The notes beneath the pieces are model-generated. The model saw only the letters and a program-made list of their open reading frames with translations, did no database searches and was not told the origin of the DNA. Positions 9,112 through 18,700 of a DNA stretch of 64,000 nt are shown in pieces; within the stretch, counting starts at the first letter, position 1, and each line of letters opens with the position of its first letter. The stretch spans positions 814,613 to 878,612 of the forward strand of contig AP021856.1 in NCBI GenBank assembly GCA_017347445.1, given 5' to 3'. Source of the DNA: Candidatus Brocadia pituitae. Its GTDB lineage: Bacteria; Planctomycetota; Brocadiia; Brocadiales; Brocadiaceae. Made by a program: the position numbers and the translations under genes.

Positions 9112-10737
9112 TTACCTGTCCTTGTTCGAAATCAAGAGGACGTCTCTGTGCCCAACAGAATCTTTTGCCAGCACAAAGACAGGTATTTCAGGAAATTTTG
9201 AAACTTCCCTGAAATCTTTCTCCTGGATAAAAAGAAACACCCGTTCTTGTGCCTTCAGAAATTGCATCAAGTCGTCTCCTCCCCGGATGATCTCCAGGTA
9301 ATTTCTGCCGGTATAGAATAGATAAGGATCCCGAAAGAAATTGTACAGGGCCAGCCGTTCTCCGGGTTTTATCATGGAATTGGCTTTGTCACAAATTTCT
9401 TTTGCGGATTTATACTGATTCAGGACCGGAATCACCTTTAGGGTACTCAGATTAAATATAATCAGGATCATAAAGATGAAGGTAAAAAGAAAGGGGATTA
9501 TCCTGGCATGCTTTATAAATCGTGACAGCAAAATACCACCCGTAACAAGAATTATGGCAAAGGGTATGGACAACGATGCGTACTGGGGATACATCTTATA
9601 GACGACAACCGGCAAAAAAACGCCTGATACCAGTGCTACTCCACAGAGAACAGAGCACGGATAGTACCCCGTTTTTTTAAACGACCGTTCCCTGAATTGC
9701 TCTATAAATTCATTCAAAAACCAGGCGGTAAGCAGGGATGCCGCGGGATATAACGGAAGGACATAGATATCTCTCTTGCCCGATACTATGGAAAAGAAGA
9801 TGAAAACAACCACAAACCACACAAGAGGCAACAAGATCTCCCCTATCTTCCTGCGTCCTTTGCGGGAAACCAGAAATATTACGATGCTCGGAATGAAGAT
9901 GCTCCAGGGTGAAAAATTGACCGGAAAATATATGAAATAATAATAAAATGGCCGTTGATGGGCAAAAGAATTGGAGAACCTTCCCACATTCTGGTTAAAA
10001 AGGATCTGATAGGTATATTCTTTGCCGCCGTAAACACCTGCCAGAAAGACCCAGGTAAATACCATGAAAACAAACAGCGTTCCCCCTATCCAGGGCCGGG
10101 TGTCCTTGAATGCCCTGGCATCCTTTTTCAAGGCGAGATAGGTTAACACAACGCAAAACGGAAGAATAAAGCCAACTGGTCCTTTTGTAAGTACCCCCAA
10201 AGCCATAAAGGTATAAAATAAGGTGTAGTACCGGCCTTTATTTTTTTGTCCTGCATAACCTTTCTGAAAACAGATGATTGCCATGGTCACAAAAAACGTG
10301 AGGAGGACGTCAAATGCCGCACGATGCGCCATCCAGAGGAACTTTGCACTGGTGGCAAGGATAAGCGCCGACAGAAGCCCTATTCGCGTATTTCGGTACA
10401 GACGTTTGCCAAAATAAAATAGGGCCAGGCAGCAGCCGATTCCTGCAAATGCAGAGGGCAATCGGGACGACAATGCGGTAATTTTTCCAAATGAAAGGGA
10501 AAACAGATTGATAAGCCAGAACAGGAGCGGTGGTTTATCGGGATACGGGGCGCTGTTCAGGTGCGGAACAACAAAATTGCCGGTATCCCGCATCTCTTTT
10601 GAGACCTGTGCATAACGGGGTTCGTCGGGCGCCCACAAGTCCCGTTTCCCTGTATTAAACAGGAAGAGAAAGCCGGTAAACAGAATAATACAGATGGCTA
10701 TTACGCGGGTGTTGTTAACAGGGGCTGGAGCATTCAT
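9112..10737 (-). CDS. Membrane glycosyltransferase, GT-C fold (ArnT/PMT family)
   Basis: 541 residues, strongly hydrophobic with about 11-12 membrane segments and a short soluble C-terminal part. The first periplasmic loop has RDLWAPDEPRYAQVSKEMRD (about residues 32-51) followed by PDKPPLLFWLI, the acidic loop and substrate-site signature of ArnT-like 4-amino-arabinose and other lipid-linked sugar transferases. Members move a sugar from a polyprenyl phosphate donor to a lipid or protein at the outer face of the inner membrane. The acceptor here is unknown. It reads in the same direction as the GT87-type gene 293 bp upstream; a compound dispersed repeat fills the space between, so they are probably not one tight operon. 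Confidence 0.85.
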   Translation of the reverse strand: MNAPAPVNNTRVIAICIILFTGFLFLFNTGKRDLWAPDEPRYAQVSKEMRDTGNFVVPHLNSAPYPDKPPLLFWLINLFSLSFGKITALSSRLPSAFAGIGCCLALFYFGKRLYRNTRIGLLSALILATSAKFLWMAHRAAFDVLLTFFVTMAIICFQKGYAGQKNKGRYYTLFYTFMALGVLTKGPVGFILPFCVVLTYLALKKDARAFKDTRPWIGGTLFVFMVFTWVFLAGVYGGKEYTYQILFNQNVGRFSNSFAHQRPFYYYFIYFPVNFSPWSIFIPSIVIFLVSRKGRRKIGEILLPLVWFVVVFIFFSIVSGKRDIYVLPLYPAASLLTAWFLNEFIEQFRERSFKKTGYYPCSVLCGVALVSGVFLPVVVYKMYPQYASLSIPFAIILVTGGILLSRFIKHARIIPFLFTFIFMILIIFNLSTLKVIPVLNQYKSAKEICDKANSMIKPGERLALYNFFRDPYLFYTGRNYLEIIRGGDDLMQFLKAQERVFLFIQEKDFREVSKFPEIPVFVLAKDSVGHRDVLLISNKDR

Positions 10738-10762
10738 TTTTTTCAGTAACCACAGATTTAGT

Positions 10763-10935
10763 ATTCAGGAGTTTCAATTACCCCCCCCATAATCCCCCCG
10801 TAAACTGGGGGAAAACAGGGGTGGAAGTCGCTAAAGGTCTAAATTTATGTTCAGGAATTTTAAACCGTCCCTGTAGTGGCAATGCATGAATTACCACTAC
10901 ACTGTTAAAAGTTGCCGGAGGTCTAAATTTTTCAT
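10763..10935. repeat. Compound repeat: type 2 plus type 1 modules in tandem (inverted)
   Basis: Read on the minus strand, a type 1 unit (palindrome 10873-10900 with three mismatches from the 5475 copy, frame AGACCTCCGGCAACTTTTAA) is followed directly by a type 2 unit (CCCCCAGTTTACGGGGGGATT and GTAATTGAAACTCCTGAAT). The GAAATTCCT-like tail of one module runs into the TAGACCTTTAGC head of the next, so both share the same junction. This fills most of the gap 10738-11029; nothing else is evident in it. Confidence 0.75.
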
Positions 10936-11029
10936 ATTTTTGCTAAAACTTGTTCCTGCATGTTTTGAGCAGGGAATATCAAAGTATTTTTGAGAAGATA
11001 CTACGCTCAGGTAATCCGGATACAGGATT

Positions 11030-12280
11030 TCACGATTGGCGCAGCTTCCAACCAAGCCCTCCCAGTAATAACACGCACGCACCCAGAGTGCTACCGATTG
11101 CCGCTAGCCAGCGAAATCCTGGTATCGGTAACATGAAACTAAGGAGGAGCAGGCATATCGCAAACCAGATGAAGGCCAGATTTCTTAACCGGGATGGGTA
11201 TGTCATGGACAACAGGGCATTGACAGCTACCATAAGCGGATATAAAAGCCAGACATAAAAGTACGTAAATGACAACGGCGTAAAGATCAAGATCAATATC
11301 AGCAGCATGGCATATTCAATCGAATCGGTGTGCAGGGTTCGCTGTGCAGGGCGTGGCATTGAGCTGATATAAAAGAGGCAAAGACCCATGGCCGTGGCAA
11401 TGATAATGATGTTAAGGTGTTTAAATTCGAGACTTGCAATATTTACGTAAACAGGGTTGCTTTTTGAGTGAAAGGCATCTACCGGGCGTAACAACCGGTT
11501 TGCAACGGCAATGAGAGACTGGTTCTTCCAACTGTACCCGCGTCCGGTGCGTTGGGAAAGTGAATCGGTATCATAGCACAAAATCATGCCTTTGGTCCAG
11601 GTTTTAATATCCTGAAGGTTGCGTTGAAAGCCACGAAACGGGACGGGTACTACAACGAGAAAAACGACCAGAAATACCACGGTAGACAATGCCGCTTTCC
11701 AGCGCCGCCGATAGAGCAGATATACCAGAGAAAGGATGGGGAATGCCTTAAGAGACGCCGCAAAAGCGATGAAAACGCCAGCATGCCACTCCTTTTTCCA
11801 TTGAAGGCAAACAAATGCGCCAAGCATGCATGCCAGCAGCAATAAATTCGGCTGTCCCAATTGAAAAATATCCCAGACAAACGGGATACAGCATGCGGTT
11901 GGCACCAGATAAAGCAGAGGATGTTGTCTCAATACCTTTCCGGTAGTCAGATACACGGACAAGAAAATACTCGCAATCCATAATGCTACATTTGTCATGA
12001 CAGAAATGATAATCATGGGCAGTAACCCAAACATGCTCATAAGGGCATAAAGAATGGCAGCGGTGGGTGGATACAGGAACTGGAATGTTTGCCCCCCCTT
12101 GACATAAATATCTCCCCCGGAAAGCACACTCTGTCCTGCCCGGTAGAGTCTGCCGTAGTCCTTGGTGCTACCCCGGAAATAGTTACAAACCGGCAAGATG
12201 CAAAACGCCAGGATAATAACGGCAAATATGATAATAAGGAGTTTATAGGTGCGATTCTGCGGATTTGTTTTTAGGTTCAT
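11030..12280 (-). CDS. Glycosyltransferase family 87 (DUF2029) membrane protein
   Basis: 416 residues with about 9-10 membrane spans, matching the size of DUF2029/GT87 GT-C enzymes (alpha-mannosyltransferase-like). The family-typical early loop is GLYRAGQSVLSGGDIYVKGG followed by FQFLYPPTAA (about residues 39-72); Asp and Tyr in this loop are usual near the donor site. Likely role: transfer of a sugar from a polyprenyl-phosphate donor in the envelope. Substrate unknown. The start ATG overlaps by 4 bp the stop of a decayed transposase fragment upstream (12277-12729), so native upstream signals may have been replaced by insertion. Confidence 0.8.
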   Translation of the reverse strand: MNLKTNPQNRTYKLLIIIFAVIILAFCILPVCNYFRGSTKDYGRLYRAGQSVLSGGDIYVKGGQTFQFLYPPTAAILYALMSMFGLLPMIIISVMTNVALWIASIFLSVYLTTGKVLRQHPLLYLVPTACCIPFVWDIFQLGQPNLLLLACMLGAFVCLQWKKEWHAGVFIAFAASLKAFPILSLVYLLYRRRWKAALSTVVFLVVFLVVVPVPFRGFQRNLQDIKTWTKGMILCYDTDSLSQRTGRGYSWKNQSLIAVANRLLRPVDAFHSKSNPVYVNIASLEFKHLNIIIIATAMGLCLFYISSMPRPAQRTLHTDSIEYAMLLILILIFTPLSFTYFYVWLLYPLMVAVNALLSMTYPSRLRNLAFIWFAICLLLLSFMLPIPGFRWLAAIGSTLGACVLLLGGLGWKLRQS

Positions 12281-12729
12281 CTCATCGTTTCTCCGTTTTG
12301 CTTTTTTCCCGAATGGTCAGGAATAGATTTGTAGCATATTTTGTTTGTTGTTGCAAATATTTCCTTTGTCTCGTTGTCATCGGCATTGGTAACAATTGCC
12401 TCGTACTGATAAACTGTGGGAAACTCAAACGATGTCTTTTGGCTGGTGTTCCTCGGTTTTATAGGAATTGTCTTTCGGATTACCATGAACCTTCGTTCCT
12501 TTTGCCAGGACCCCGGACGATAGTAGGTGGCGGCTAAATCAAAGGGCGTTCCCTCGATATGGGTTGAATCCTCTTCGGGAATTTGTGCAAAATGAGATTG
12601 CAGAGCAGGGTTAACAACTCCCTTGAGATAGTAGGTAATGGTTTCTTTTGCTTCGAGAAATAAACAGGTTTCTTCCGAGAAAAAACCTCTGTCTAACCGT
12701 GCACGACTCAGCCAGCATCCTTTAGGCAA
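12277..12729 (-). pseudogene. IS1380-like transposase remnant
   Basis: A 150-codon frame resembling the middle of IS1380-type DDE transposases: LDRGFFSEETCLFLE aligns with the usual RADSGFF(S/N)EE block holding the second catalytic Asp, followed by ITYYLKGVV, then YYRPGSWQKERRFMVIRKTI and YQYEAIVTN. The N-terminal part (first Asp) and the C-terminal Glu region are missing; the last 30 residues look unrelated. Its stop codon overlaps the start of the downstream glycosyltransferase. I cannot see insertion sequence ends, so this is an old fragment rather than a mobile copy. Confidence 0.6.
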
Positions 12730-12847
12730 TGAGGACTCTGTCTGTTCAAAGAAGGATTGAAGATCTGTTTTCGAGGTGCTTTTCCCGCCGCAAAGCTGGA
12801 AGTTATACTCAAAATGCTTATAGAAAGCGAGTTTTAAATTGGCAACA

Positions 12848-13014
12848 GGGTGGCACAGACAAACTCCGTTTGTCCGTGTTAGACTCGCACGACATTGTTT
12901 TGCGCAGTATTCACTTTAACCTTTTGGATAGACAACACAAGGTGGGCCAAGCAAGCACAGGGCATTAAGCAGTATTGCAAAAACACGGACAAGCATAGCT
13001 TGTCCGTGCCACCC
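12848..13014. repeat. MITE-like element with hairpin-forming ends
   Basis: The left end (12848-12880) reads GGGTGGCACAGACAAACTCC then GTTTGTCCGTGTT; the right end (12981-13014) is its near inverted repeat, AACACGGACAAGC then GCTTGTCCGTGCCACCCC. Each end is itself a short hairpin. The roughly 100 bp between show no coding potential. The whole behaves like a non-autonomous element of about 167 bp. Confidence 0.6.
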
Positions 13015-13297
13015 CGTTAGATATGGCGAATCTGTATTAAGCCTATAATTCACATATTATGAGCCGTTTGAGTATAATTAACCACCCCTTGTCATGAAGA
13101 AAGGCAACCTTGGATTGGAAGCTGGGGCGACCGTGTTTTTTGGGGATCATATCCCACTTCAACTCTTTCCGGTTGTCCGTCGACGGTTGTCACGTGAGTG
13201 TCGCTTAAGAGGGTAACTTCCTGTGGCCCAACAATATCTTGATTGTATAGGAATTTTCATTTTGTTTAAGCGGGTTTTGGGGAGGTAGAAGCAAAAA

Positions 13298-13384
13298 ATC
13301 CCCCTTAGAAAAGGGGGCGCGGGGGTTGTAAAGTTTCCAGAAAAAGAACAACCCCCTGAATCCCCCTTTATTAAGGGGGACTTA
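13298..13384. repeat. C/G-rich inverted repeat
   Basis: AATCCCCCTTAGAAAAGGGG then GGGGGTTGT on the left faces ACAACCCCCTGAATCCCCC then a TTTATTAAGGGGGACTT arm on the right, giving nested inverted repeats. It is a different family from the type 1 and type 2 repeats. The surrounding 13015-13497 contains no gene that I can support. Confidence 0.6.
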
Positions 13385-13499
13385 AACGGAATACCCCGAT
13401 GCATAGGAAAAATTACGCAGTGCGGTGTTCCCGTGTGTAAAGCAGGATACGAGACGGATGTCCCTTTATACCCCGCTTGCAAGAGACTTACCGCTGATC

Positions 13500-13610
13500 T
13501 CAACTTTTTTTCAGCCAATCCAGCCCTACCTTCAATTGCCCTATCTGCTGGTACAATGACGTACGCAATTCATCCGCCTCTTCGATAAACTCAGGACATG
13601 TTTTTTGGCG
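13500..13610 (-). pseudogene. IS3-family OrfA C-terminal remnant
   Basis: Reading the minus strand gives EFIEEADELRTSLYQQIGQL then KVGLDWLKKS and a stop. This is the typical OrfA end of IS3-type elements (QIGQLxVELDWLKKKL). Neither the HTH part of OrfA nor a credible OrfB is present, so only a scar remains. Confidence 0.55.
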
Positions 13611-13660
13611 TCTTGTACTTTCTTCATTGAAAATATCCTCGGTATCTCTTCCATTTTACA

Positions 13661-14905
13661 TTATTCTTTGCCGGCACTTGCCATTTTCGGCTGATAGATG
13701 CAATAGGGCTCTTCGGCCAGATAGTTGCCCGTATCATAAAAGGCCCGAGCCCTGCAACCCTCGCAAACTTTCTTATATTCGCACGCACCGCATTTGCCTT
13801 CCAATAAATCAGGATCGCGTAATTTCTGAAAGACCGGGGAATCATTCCAGATATCCACAAATTTTTGTTTCTTTACGTGACCTGCCTCGACCGGCAGATA
13901 ACCGCAGGGGAAGACTTCTCCTTTGTGGGAAACGAAGCATACGCCCGTACCTGCCAGACATCCTTTCGTCATGGCTGCCATGCCGTGTGTTTTGGGAGAG
14001 ATCGTGATGCCTTCCTCTTTCGCCCGTTCACGCATGATGCGGAAATAGTGGGGGGCGCAGGTGGCCTTGGTTTGAATCTTTGCTTCTTTCGAGAGGTCGT
14101 AGAAGTGGTTCAGCACCTCTTCGTACTTCTTGGGATGAAGCATCTGATCATCGGCGATCTGAACTCCGCACCCAACCGGTACCAGCATGAAGATGTGCAA
14201 TGCATCAGCTCCCAGGTTCAAGGCCAGGTTGTAAAGGTCGTCGACCTGGTGCACGTTGTGTTTTGCAATGGTACAGTTGATTTGCATGCTCATGCCCAGG
14301 TTTTTTAATCGTTTAAACCCGGCAATGGATCGTTCAAACGAGCCGGGGATTTTCCTGAATTCATCATGGGTCTTGGCGTCGGCGCCATCAAAGCTGATGG
14401 AAACCCTTGCAATACCCGCGTCAACGATATTCTTTGCCGTCTGGTCATCAACGAGGGTGCCATTCGTTGCCAGCGCAACGCTCAGCCCCTTGCTTACGGC
14501 GTACTTTGCAATCTCGAAGATATCCGGTCTGAAGAGCGGTTCACCTCCACTGAGCACCAGGATAGGTCTTCCTGCCTCAACAATGGCGTCAACGAGGGCA
14601 AGCGCCTCTTTTGTAGTCATATCATCCTTGGCAAGGGTGGTGCTTACATCTAAACGGCGGCAATGGACGCATTCCAGATTGCACCCCACGGTAGTCTCCC
14701 AAAAAACCAGGCGGAGCTGGTTTTTCATGTTTTTCATGTATTCTATGGCAGACTTGCCGGAAGTCTCGTCTTTTATGCGAGTATAGGTTTCTCTTATCGT
14801 TTCAGGATGGCTGCCATGTTCATGTGATGCAGGATGGCCGCTATGCATGTGTGACGTAGGATGGCTGTCTGGATGTTTGCCGTGTGGATGATGCGGGTGC
14901 GACAT
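13661..14905 (-). CDS. ahbD: Radical SAM/SPASM protein, AhbD/NirJ-like, with His-rich N-terminus
   Basis: 414 residues. The radical SAM cluster motif is CNLECVHCRRLD (about residue 76), followed by SGGEPL and LATNGTL, and the C-terminal SPASM region has GCLAGTGVCFVSHKGEVFPC and CGACEYKKVCEGCRARAF then GNYLAEEPYC. That ending is characteristic of AhbD (decarboxylation of the two propionates of iron-coproporphyrin III to haem b) and its relative NirJ (haem d1). Either fits an organism full of haem proteins; AhbD is favoured by the CRARAF/GNYLAEEPYCIY ending. The first 35 residues are a His/Pro/Ser/Gly stretch with 13 His, absent from typical family members and probably metal-binding. It appears to be a single gene; the promoter is probably in the 14906-15100 AT-rich region. 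Confidence 0.75.
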   Translation of the reverse strand: MSHPHHPHGKHPDSHPTSHMHSGHPASHEHGSHPETIRETYTRIKDETSGKSAIEYMKNMKNQLRLVFWETTVGCNLECVHCRRLDVSTTLAKDDMTTKEALALVDAIVEAGRPILVLSGGEPLFRPDIFEIAKYAVSKGLSVALATNGTLVDDQTAKNIVDAGIARVSISFDGADAKTHDEFRKIPGSFERSIAGFKRLKNLGMSMQINCTIAKHNVHQVDDLYNLALNLGADALHIFMLVPVGCGVQIADDQMLHPKKYEEVLNHFYDLSKEAKIQTKATCAPHYFRIMRERAKEEGITISPKTHGMAAMTKGCLAGTGVCFVSHKGEVFPCGYLPVEAGHVKKQKFVDIWNDSPVFQKLRDPDLLEGKCGACEYKKVCEGCRARAFYDTGNYLAEEPYCIYQPKMASAGKE

Positions 14906-15467
14906 GTTCTCCTCCGATTTTCATTGATTTAAGGCAACTACAGAGGTTTCTGGAAAAACAGGGAAAGTTTTTCATGGTCTCTCTGATCTCTATCCTCTGC
15001 AGCAAAAAGTAGTCAAAATTTTACATGATAATATTATAAATGAACATTCATTGTTTGGTCAATTAATAAAACAATCTTTTCTGAAGGCCATTGTGCTTGC
15101 ATGGGCAATGGTCGCCCCGTAGTGTGAAGATGATTTGAAAAACTGCTTTTGCGTGGTCGAACCGTATAGATATCGCTTACGTCATGTTAACAGATAATTG
15201 TCTAATGTCGCAATACAGCGAATCTGTAATCAAACACACAATAGGAACATTAGGTAGGGGGCAAGAGTCAGAAATCCGGCATCAGATTCTCCACCCCCTG
15301 CACCCCCGCCAGCGGGGGACAATCTGCCCCATCCTGTCCAGACAGAAGGGCTTTTGCAGGAAATGTTACCGACAAAAGAATGCCATACATCACAAAGTAC
15401 CAAATCTGCCGTGTACAAGGCCGAATACGCCGTTTCTCACATGCTTACCCTTTTCCTTTTTTAAAAA

Positions 15468-15629
15468 GTGAAAATAGCATCTGAAAAATTGCAGGGAGCA
15501 ACGGTCACCGTAGTCAAGGCAATCGCCGCACAGCGTAAAAAAACGTTGAGAACCCATGAAAGCATAAAGTTTTTCTTAGCACAAATTGCAAAAAAACGAA
15601 TGAACGGTATGGCTGAGTACATCTTATAA
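15468..15629 (+). CDS. Small open frame, unknown (possible gene fragment)
   Basis: A GTG-started frame of 53 codons (VKIASEKLQGATVTVVKAIA ... NGMAEYIL) directly follows an in-frame TAA. Composition is protein-like: Ala/Lys-rich and amphipathic. No clear ribosome binding site is visible. I do not recognise the family; it may be the tail of a decayed gene. The rest of 14906-15781 shows a short GC-rich hairpin near 15304-15319 and an inverted repeat at 15663, but no other gene. Confidence 0.25.
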   Translation: MKIASEKLQGATVTVVKAIAAQRKKTLRTHESIKFFLAQIAKKRMNGMAEYIL

Positions 15630-15662
15630 AATTGTAGTGGTGAGGCGTGCCGCGCCATCGTA

Positions 15663-15739
15663 GTAGGGTGGGCATCGCCCACCAAAAAATAGGTAATGTG
15701 AGCGAGTGCGTGATGTTTGGTGGGCGATGCCCACCCTAC
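15663..15739. repeat. 24-bp perfect inverted repeat element
   Basis: Left arm 15663-15686 (begins GTAGGGTGGGCATCGCCCAC) and right arm 15716-15739 are perfect reverse complements around a 29-bp spacer. This type of GTGGGC-rich inverted repeat behaves like a miniature element. It lies just downstream of the 1594-codon minus-strand gene and may act as its terminator. Confidence 0.65.
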
Positions 15740-15781
15740 CCGGTTAACCCGATTTACATAAATCGGGAATGCACCCCTGTC

Positions 15782-18700
15782 TTATTTACGCACCTTTACG
15801 GGCACGTTATCTCTCAAACCATCTGCAGCATTGAAGCTGACCTTTGCATTACCAGTCTTCTCCCTGGCTGTGATTGTGAACATTGCCTGACCGTTGGTAT
15901 CTGTTACAGCGCTTGACGGCGAGACCGATATGCGTTTCTTACCATTCCTAACGGTAGCAGTTACCAGTATTCCGGCCTTTGGTTCGCCATTCCCGCATGT
16001 TACCGTTACCGTTTCGTCAGCGCTCCTTCCTCTCAGGAGTTTCAGCGGTTCTGGTTTTGCATCCAGATTGGCTGCCTTGCAGGTTGGAGTTGGCGTCGGT
16101 GTTGGTATTACCGTGGATGTTAGTGCAAAATTAAAGATATTCTTTCCCGTCTGCGGATTCGGTTTACCTTCTACTACAATTACTGTCTGCGAAGACGTTG
16201 CAAAGTTTGATGCAGACGCCGTTATTGTGTGTTGCCCAACAGATATTCCTGCTATAGAATAAACACCATCTTGTCCTTGAACTGAACCGGACGTAGCCGA
16301 TTCGCCGGTATCTAACGTTACTGTTGCACCATTAATACCGGCACCAGTTATTGAGTCTGTTACCTGACCTGCAATATTACCCGTCGCTCCGGGTGTTGGC
16401 GTTGGTATAGGGGTGGAAAACGTCGTATACACTGCCATCATGGTGTAGTTGGCGTTCATCGTTACATTAGCAGTCTGACTCGTTGTCAAATCAACCCCAT
16501 TGCGTTGCCACTTCTGGAAGCTATTGCCTTCTGCGGTTAATGGTGCAGTAAGTGTTACCGATGTGTTGTTGTTATAGGTGCGCGTGAATTGGGTCGCATC
16601 ATTACCCAGGCCGTTGTTGTCATTTGGACTGACCGTTATTGGCACGCCACTATTTGGATTGGAAGATGCCACTGTCAGAGTGGAAATTGGCTTAATTGTT
16701 CCAGTCCCTGTCACAGACTTGGTATTCGTCCCGCTGGTCGCATCAGAAGTAACTGTTACATTCCCACTATATGTTTTCTGATCGGTAGGAGAGAAGGTCA
16801 CCGGTACTGGCTGCGAGCTTTCCGCCCCGATTGTCCCTCTCCAATTCCCACTAAAACCAGGCGGATAACTGATGGAATCCACTGTTAATGTTGAATTCCC
16901 GTCATTGTAGATCGTCATCGTCCGTTGAACGCTGCCCCCTATCTGAACCTCAGCAAAGTTGAGATCTCCCTCCAAACGAATAATGCGAGTGGGAGTCGGT
17001 GTTGGTGTGACAGTCGGTATGGGTGTTGGACCAGACTGGGTTACCGTGAAGATCAGTTCTTCGATGGTCATGGTTCCTGTGCGGGTGCTTGTGCCTGTAT
17101 AGGCCGATACCGAATAGGAAACCGTCCCACTTCCAGTCCCACTGCTGCCTGAGGTGATCGTTATCCAGCCTGCATTACTCGTAGCTGTCCAACTGCAACT
17201 GCTTGACGATGCCGTTACGTCTACCTTATCGCTCCCCCCATTTGAACTGAAGGACTGACTCGTTGATGAGATGGTAGGTGTGCAATTAGAATTAATCATA
17301 AGCGGATTCCCAGACCATGGAATCTCAAAAGACCATGTGTCGTCACTGCATTGAACTTTGAAATATATGCTATGGGAGCCTGCTGATAAATTGTCTTTGC
17401 CAAAACTGGCACTCGTACCTATTATCCCGTCAACGCTTGAACGCCAACTATAGGCCGTTATAGAATGTCCTAAACTATCAGTACCCGTCCCGTCGAAATT
17501 AACCGTTGTTCCTTGAGTGGCAGGATTCGGAGATATGGAGTATATGGTGGCAGTAACATCGTCGGGGTTAATATTGGTGTTAATAACGGTTACGCTCTTT
17601 TGAGCGTTTTTCGTGATTCCGCCGGTCATGTAGCTGGCGGAAACCGTCACCGATGTATCACTCGTTACTTCTCCCGCACTGAATAACCCAAAGTCAGAGA
17701 TGGAAATAGTTGTCACTGCCGAATCCTCGCTCCATGTCGGAGTCACGGTTTGCGACGTGCCATCGCTAAAAAATGCGGTTGCCGAATATTGTGCCGTGCT
17801 GTTTTCGTTCACCGAGCTTGCGCCGTTGATGACGAGAGATATGAGCGTTGGCGGAGTTGGAATGTTCACAATGAGAACATTCTGACTCGCATTCTGGGTG
17901 ATACTGCCAATGGTGTGGATCGCCGAAACCGTCACCGTTGTATCACTGACTACATCGTCCGCAGTGAGCAACCCGCCGTTGGAAATTCTGGTCGCGGTCG
18001 AATTTTCAGACCAACTTGGCGTAACCACTTGCGAGGAGCCGTCACTGAAAATAGCCGTCGCCGTGAACTGACCGGAACTGTTTTCATTCATGGAACTTGG
18101 CCCGCTAATGGCGAGATAGCTGAACGTCGCCGATTGATTGATCACTGTCACGTCCTTGTAAGCCTCGCGGGTGACGCCGCTGTAAGTGTACGAGGCATAC
18201 AACGTCACGGTTGTATCGGCGCCGACTTGTCCCGCCATCAGCTGCCCGCTGCTGGAAATGGTCGTGGCAGACGAGGTCTCGTCCCAAGTGTTAGGGCTCA
18301 CTTCCCGCATCGAGCCGTCGCTGAATACCGCAGTGGCGAAGTATTGCGCCGTATTGCCCTCTGTGACCGAGCTTGGCCCTTTTATGGCCAGTGATGAAAG
18401 CGTGACCGGTAGTGGCACAACCGCTTGCACGCTGACGTCATCAATCCGAAATATTGTGTATTTCGCTGAATTCGTATCAACATAGAACTGGAGAATTACA
18501 TCCTGGTCTTTGTAAGCCGCCAAATCCGCAGTCATATCAATTGTGACCAGACTGTAAATGCCGGACGTGTTGGCACCCTTATCGGCCTCGGAAAAAGTCC
18601 TCAGCTTCTTAATCAGAACGTCGGAAGCATTCCTCAGATTTACATCCATCTTGTCGTATGGGCCCACAGTCGTTTCTTCGGTCTTGACGTTGAGGTAGAA

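Noticed and set aside
13094-13216. 40-codon plus-strand frame beginning MKKGNLGLEAGATVFFGDHI
   Set aside because: Short, without a recognisable family or clear ribosome binding site, and lies among transposase scars and inverted repeats.
15041-15056. AATGAACATTCATT-like sequence upstream of the AhbD-like gene resembling a TetR-type operator
   Set aside because: AT-rich, single copy and not a perfect palindrome; no TetR gene nearby.
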